Assembly (NCBI RefSeq): GCF_005503535.1
Contig: NZ_SCNN01000001.1
Span: forward strand, 248,001 to 312,000
Reading direction: 5' to 3'
Length of the DNA stretch: 64,000 nt
From: Mesorhizobium comanense
Lineage (GTDB): Bacteria; Pseudomonadota; Alphaproteobacteria; Rhizobiales; Rhizobiaceae
Below the pieces are notes generated by a model. The model was given only the letters and a program-made list of their open reading frames with translations, was not told where the DNA came from and made no database searches. The position numbers and the translations under genes are program-made. Of the stretch, positions 60,321-64,000 are shown piece after piece. Within the stretch, counting starts at the first letter, position 1. Each line of letters opens with the position of its first letter.

Positions 60321-61760
60321 ATGGCTCCGTTTCGAAAGAATCTGATCGACGGCGAATGGGTCGGCGATGCCGGCTCCCGCAACATCAACCCTTCGGACAC
60401 TGGCGACGTGGTCGGCGAATATGCCTCGGCTGGTGTCGAACAGGCCACGCAGGCGATCGCGGCTGCCAAAGCCGCCTTTCCGGCATGGTCCCGCTCGGGT
60501 CCGCTGGCCCGTCACGCCGTGCTGAAGAAGGCTGCCGATGAGATCACGGCGCGCAAGGACGAGATCGGCCGCAACCTGGCGCGCGAGGAAGGCAAGACGC
60601 TTGCCGAGGGCATCGGGGAGACCATTCGCGCCGCCCAGATATTCGACTTTTTCGCAGGTGAAACATTGCGCCTGTCGGGGGAAATCGTGCCCAGCGTGCG
60701 GCCGGGCGTCGGCGTCGAGATCACTCGTGAGGCGGTTGGCGTGGTCGGCATTATCACGCCGTGGAATTTCCCCATCGCCATTCCGGCCTGGAAGATTGCC
60801 CCGGCTCTCGCGCATGGCAACACCATCGTCTTCAAGCCGGCGGAACTCGTCCCTGAGAGCGCCTGGACCATCGTCGACATCCTGCACCGCGCCGGTCTGC
60901 CCAAGGGCGTGCTCAATCTCGTCATGGGCAAGGGCTCGGTGGTCGGTCAGGCCATGCTCGACAGTCCAGACGTCAATGCCATCACCTTCACCGGCTCGGT
61001 CGGCACGGGAAAACGCGTCGCCGCGGCAAGCGTCGAACACATGCGCAAGTTCCAGCTCGAAATGGGCGGCAAGAACCCGCTGGTCGTGCTCGATGATGCC
61101 GATCTCGCGGTCGCCGTCGACTGCGCGCTCAACGGCGCCTTCTTCTCGACCGGTCAGCGCTGCACGGCTTCCTCCAGGCTGATCGTGACCGACGGCATTC
61201 ATGACCGCTTCGTTGACGCCCTCAAGGAGCGCATGAGCAAGCTGGTCGTCGGCGATGCGCTCGACGCGCAGACCCAGATCGGCCCGGTCGTCGACGCGAC
61301 CCAGTTGCAGCAGGACGAGGATTACATCGCCATCGGCGTCAGGGAAGGCGCGACGCTCGCCTTCGGCGGCGAGCGGCTCGACCGCAAGACGCCGGGCTTC
61401 TATCTCAGCCCGGCGCTGCTGACCGAGGCCACCAATGCCATGCGCAGTTCGCGCGAGGAGATTTTCGGGCCGGTTGCCAGCGTTATCCGCGTCAGGGATT
61501 ACGACGAGGCGCTTGCCGTCGCCAACGACACGCCTTTCGGCCTGACCTCGGGCATCTGCACCACGAGCCTCAAGCATGCGACCCACTTCAAGCGCAACTC
61601 GGAGGCCGGCATGGTCATGGTCAATCTGCCGACGGCGGGCGTGGACTTTCATGTCCCCTTCGGCGGCCGCAAGGGTTCCAGCTACGGTCCGCGCGAACAG
61701 GGCCGCTATGCCATGGAGTTCTACACCACCGTCAAGACCGCTTACACTTTCGCAGGCTGA
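60321..61760 (+). CDS. Aldehyde dehydrogenase, semialdehyde (SSADH/KGSADH-like) clade
   Basis: A 479-residue aldehyde dehydrogenase: ITPWNFP, LEMGGKNP and the nucleophile region FFSTGQRCTASSR. The N-terminus (FRKNLIDGEWVGDAGS) and GQRCTASSR are typical of a clade including alpha-ketoglutarate semialdehyde dehydrogenases; it is clearly different from the two paralogues at 384 and 7203. The ATG at 60321 fits the start of homology; the frame is open upstream. It is followed by a GC hairpin and a DUF1349 gene. Confidence 0.85.
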   Translation: MAPFRKNLIDGEWVGDAGSRNINPSDTGDVVGEYASAGVEQATQAIAAAKAAFPAWSRSGPLARHAVLKKAADEITARKDEIGRNLAREEGKTLAEGIGETIRAAQIFDFFAGETLRLSGEIVPSVRPGVGVEITREAVGVVGIITPWNFPIAIPAWKIAPALAHGNTIVFKPAELVPESAWTIVDILHRAGLPKGVLNLVMGKGSVVGQAMLDSPDVNAITFTGSVGTGKRVAAASVEHMRKFQLEMGGKNPLVVLDDADLAVAVDCALNGAFFSTGQRCTASSRLIVTDGIHDRFVDALKERMSKLVVGDALDAQTQIGPVVDATQLQQDEDYIAIGVREGATLAFGGERLDRKTPGFYLSPALLTEATNAMRSSREEIFGPVASVIRVRDYDEALAVANDTPFGLTSGICTTSLKHATHFKRNSEAGMVMVNLPTAGVDFHVPFGGRKGSSYGPREQGRYAMEFYTTVKTAYTFAG

Positions 61761-61764
61761 ACCC

Positions 61765-61789
61765 AACGCCGGCCGAACAGGCCGGCGTT
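61765..61789 (+). terminator. GC hairpin after the aldehyde dehydrogenase gene
   Basis: Perfect 10-bp arms aacgccggcc and ggccggcgtt with loop gaaca, 4 bases after the stop. No T tract. The DUF1349 gene starts 23 bases later, so read-through is possible. Confidence 0.65.
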
Positions 61790-61812
61790 CCACCAACGGA
61801 CCGGTGCAAGCG

Positions 61813-62388
61813 ATGACATTGCAGAACCTGACCTGGCTCAACCCGCCGCCGCACCACGCCATCGATGGCGATGCCGTGCGCGTGCGCACCGGCAAGGAAA
61901 CGGATTTCTGGCGCGAGACCTTCTATGGCTTCTGGCGCGACAACGGCCATTTCCTGCATCGCCCGGTCGAGGGCGATTTCACCGCAGAGGTCACCGTCAA
62001 AGGCGACTACCGAGTGCTCTACGACCAGGCCGGGCTGATGGTCCGGCTGAGCGAAACGCACTGGATCAAGGCCGGCATCGAATACACCGACGGTCTCGCC
62101 TATTTCTCCGTCGTCGTCACCAATGACACGTCCGACTGGTCGCTGGTCGCCATTCATGCCGGCCCGGACGGCGTCAGGATCAGGCTGACCCGCCACGGCG
62201 AGGCGATCCGCGTCCAGTATCTCGACGCCGCGGACGGCCGCTGGAAGCCGGTGCGGCTCGCTTACTTTCCGGTTTCGAAGGCGGTCGATGTCGGCATGAT
62301 GTGCTGTTCGCCGCAGCGCGAGGGTTTCGAGGTCACCTTCTCCGCATTCTCGGTCGGCCCGCCGATCGCGCGGGAATTGCACGACTGA
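61813..62388 (+). CDS. DUF1349 domain protein (concanavalin-like fold)
   Basis: A 191-residue protein matching DUF1349, a beta-sandwich of the concanavalin-like group: WLNPPPHH at the start, TDFWRETFYGFWRDNGHFL, YDQAGLMVRL, WIKAGIEYTDG and FSVVVTNDTSDWS. Members may bind sugars or be regulatory; no catalytic role is established to my knowledge. The ATG at 61813 has no clear ribosome site. It probably shares the transcript of the aldehyde dehydrogenase. Confidence 0.8.
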   Translation: MTLQNLTWLNPPPHHAIDGDAVRVRTGKETDFWRETFYGFWRDNGHFLHRPVEGDFTAEVTVKGDYRVLYDQAGLMVRLSETHWIKAGIEYTDGLAYFSVVVTNDTSDWSLVAIHAGPDGVRIRLTRHGEAIRVQYLDAADGRWKPVRLAYFPVSKAVDVGMMCCSPQREGFEVTFSAFSVGPPIARELHD

Positions 62389-62440
62389 GACAAGGCCTCG
62401 GCTGTCAGGGCCAGCCGCAAAAGGCCGCCCTTCCGCAGCC

Positions 62441-63481
62441 ATGACGATTGGCATAAAACAGCTGAGCCCTGTGCGCCTGGAGTTGTCGATCGTCATGCCG
62501 TCGACCGATCCGCTCATCCTCTTCTACACCTCCTTCTTCGGCAAGCCTGTCGACATAGCGGCCATACCGGGCTGCGCGTCGCCCGTGGAATGGACCAACG
62601 ACCGGCGCCGCATCGCCGAAGCCACGGCGGTTGTCTTTCATCTTCCCGATTTCCGCGAAATACGCGACGCCCGCAAATATCCTGGCCAGGACTGGGTCGC
62701 CTGGTCGATGGAAAGCCGGCAGAACTATCCGTTGATGGCCGATCCTGGTTTCATGAGGCACTTCGACATCACCATGACCTATGAAGCCGGATCGGACGTC
62801 TGGGTCCCTTACCTTCCGGGCATGCGCCTGTGGGAGGCGGCACGGGCAAGTCCGGTGCCGCTGAAGACGGAAGCCATGCCCGCCGTCCTTTTTCAATCCT
62901 CCGGCATAGACCGAAGCGGCCGCGATGCGTTTCTTACCGAGCTCTCCCGGCATATCGGCGTCGATTGCTACGGGCGGCATCGGCCGAACCGATGGCTCGA
63001 TGGCCCCGATCTCGGCCGGAAGACCAAGATCGAGACCATCGGCCGCTACCGCTTCTGCCTGGCCCTGGAGAATTCGATCGCGCCTGACTACGTCACCGAG
63101 AAGATTTTCGATCCGCTGCTCGCCGGTGCGGTTCCGGTCTATCTTGGCGCGCCCAATGTCGCGGAATTCGTGCCTGAACATTCCTTCATCGACGCCGCGT
63201 CCTTCGCCACGCCGGCCGACCTGGCAGCCTATCTTCGCCATCTCATCCAGACGCCAGCGGCCTATGAAGCCTATTTCACCTGGCGCTCAAAGCCCTTGCC
63301 GGCGCCACTTGCCGGCTGGTTGGGCCGGTTCGAGACACCGCCCATGTGCCGCCTGGCGCAACTGGCACATCAGCGCCTGCAAAAAGGGGGCGACCGCCGG
63401 CCGCGCCGATCGTCACTGCCGTTTGGTCTCAGGGCCTTCTTGCGCACGCGGCTGTATCGCTGGCGGAAGCGGTTCCGATAA
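62441..63481 (+). CDS. Glycosyltransferase family 10 (alpha-1,3-fucosyltransferase-like)
   Basis: A 346-residue GT10 protein. The conserved donor-binding region is near residues 200-240: YRFCLALENSIAPDYVTEKI followed by FDPLLAGAVPVYLGAP, where the family's invariant E.....YVTEK and PV.YG residues lie. The N-terminal half is variable. It would transfer L-fucose (or a related sugar) from a GDP-sugar to a surface glycan. The C-terminus is rich in Arg and Lys, compatible with membrane association. The start could also be the ATG at 62495. Confidence 0.88.
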   Translation: MTIGIKQLSPVRLELSIVMPSTDPLILFYTSFFGKPVDIAAIPGCASPVEWTNDRRRIAEATAVVFHLPDFREIRDARKYPGQDWVAWSMESRQNYPLMADPGFMRHFDITMTYEAGSDVWVPYLPGMRLWEAARASPVPLKTEAMPAVLFQSSGIDRSGRDAFLTELSRHIGVDCYGRHRPNRWLDGPDLGRKTKIETIGRYRFCLALENSIAPDYVTEKIFDPLLAGAVPVYLGAPNVAEFVPEHSFIDAASFATPADLAAYLRHLIQTPAAYEAYFTWRSKPLPAPLAGWLGRFETPPMCRLAQLAHQRLQKGGDRRPRRSSLPFGLRAFLRTRLYRWRKRFR

Positions 63482-63518
63482 AGCGCTATGCCGCTGGAAG
63501 GCCGGCCGAAGATCATGC

Positions 63519-63571
63519 TAGAGCATGGTGTCGGGAAGTGTGAAGCGGTTTCCGGACGCAGTCATGCTCTA
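63519..63571. repeat. Intergenic palindromic repeat element
   Basis: Arms tagagcatg (63519-63527) and catgctcta (63563-63571) are perfectly complementary and enclose gaagcggtttccggac. The inner part resembles the reverse complement of the element at 49092-49134. It lies between the two glycosyltransferase genes. Confidence 0.6.
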
Positions 63572-63627
63572 GCCATTTGACTTGGAAGCGTGTTCGGCCT
63601 GAAGCGCCCGGCTCCAGGGAAGCAGCC

Positions 63628-64000
63628 ATGGTTCTCGTCGCCATCCCGGTCCATGAACGCGCTGAGCTCGTCCGCCACTGTTTCGCCACCGCGGCTGAAC
63701 TGATCCTGCCCCAGGGGTCGCGGATCGTGGTCCATGACGACGCCAGTCCGACGCTGGACGTGGCAAGGCTTATCGCCGATACCGGGCTGACGGCCCAGCT
63801 TGAGCGCGCGGCCACCCGCAGGGGCGCCTCGGGCACCATCACCCACATCTGGCGGTCCTTCCTCGGCTCCGATCAGCAGTATCTTCTGTTTCTCGATAGC
63901 GACATGATCATCAATCGCGATGCCCTCGGTGCCGGACTTGACCGGATGGCTGGATTCGACGGACTTCTGACGCTCTACAATTCGATCATCCATCCGGGCG
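63628..64000 (+). CDS. Glycosyltransferase (GT2-like), N-terminal part
   Basis: The frame opens at ATG 63628 and runs off the window without a stop; 124 codons are visible. It starts MVLVAIPVHERAELVRHCF, then HDDASP (nucleotide-sugar site of GT-A folds) and YLLFLDSDMIIN with the DxD-type metal motif. These are hallmarks of family 2-like glycosyltransferases. CCAGGGAAG precedes the start. With the GT10 gene it suggests the edge of a surface-glycan locus. Confidence 0.75.
   Translation, partial: MVLVAIPVHERAELVRHCFATAAELILPQGSRIVVHDDASPTLDVARLIADTGLTAQLERAATRRGASGTITHIWRSFLGSDQQYLLFLDSDMIINRDALGAGLDRMAGFDGLLTLYNSIIHPG

Noticed and set aside
1..64000. tRNA, rRNA, riboswitch or integrase-type attachment site
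   Set aside because: No cloverleaf, rRNA segment, recognisable riboswitch core or integrase gene was found on reading through; a covariance-model scan would be the decisive test.

Overview
The window is high-GC, densely packed alphaproteobacterial DNA. Gene content (many ABC uptake systems, non-phosphorylative sugar-acid enzymes, heterotetrameric sarcosine oxidase, sulfone/sulfonate monooxygenases) and the style of the intergenic inverted repeats suggest a soil or plant-associated Rhizobiales organism, most likely Mesorhizobium or a close relative. That assignment is an inference; no rRNA or tRNA gene is visible. Almost the whole window is catabolic and transport cassettes, each with its own regulator.

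Region 1 (1-19.6 kb) is an IclR-linked degradation cluster: the end of a nitronate monooxygenase, two paralogous semialdehyde dehydrogenases, a GMC oxidoreductase, a dihydroorotate-dehydrogenase-like flavoprotein, a DUF6282 hydrolase, a cupin, a RidA-like protein and a LigI-like amidohydrolase. An IclR regulator and a class III aminotransferase follow, then a complete polyamine-type (PotABCD-like) transporter, a second aminotransferase and an AraC-type regulator. Two nearly identical paired operators (4729-4765 and 11291-11324) tie the DHOD-like operon and the aminotransferase-transporter operon to one regulator. The substrate is unknown. An unrelated TupA-like ATP-grasp gene (3477-4547) lies inside, on the other strand.

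Region 2 (19.7-28.8 kb) is a sugar-acid locus: dgoD and a GntR regulator face an AraFGH-type sugar transporter, an SDR, an IlvD/Edd dehydratase and a DHDPS-family lyase. It reads as a non-phosphorylative route for L-arabinose and/or D-galactose. Region 3 (28.8-37.1 kb) is a second sugar locus: SDR, UxaA-family dehydratase, RhaM-type mutarotase, GntR regulator and a four-gene sugar ABC transporter. A TTATAYTAR motif recurs in front of all three transcription units.

Region 4 (37.4-48.5 kb) is an organosulfur cluster: SsuD-type monooxygenase, an FAD/NAD(P)-binding protein, SfnG, a complete Liv-type ABC transporter, SfnB and an MsuE-type FMN reductase. The Liv-type transporter is probably the organosulfur importer. 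Region 5 (49.1-51.6 kb) is a small AT-richer accessory patch with an intergenic repeat, an unknown coiled-coil membrane protein, a secreted protein broken by a perfect 13-bp tandem duplication, and an IS630-type transposase remnant abutting soxG.

Region 6 (51.6-60.1 kb) is a one-carbon cluster on the minus strand: dimethylglycine-dehydrogenase-like gene, soxB, soxD, soxA, soxG and a TetR regulator. A TGTACA-type palindrome lies in the divergent gap before a third aldehyde dehydrogenase and a DUF1349 protein. The window ends with a GT10 fucosyltransferase and the start of a second glycosyltransferase.
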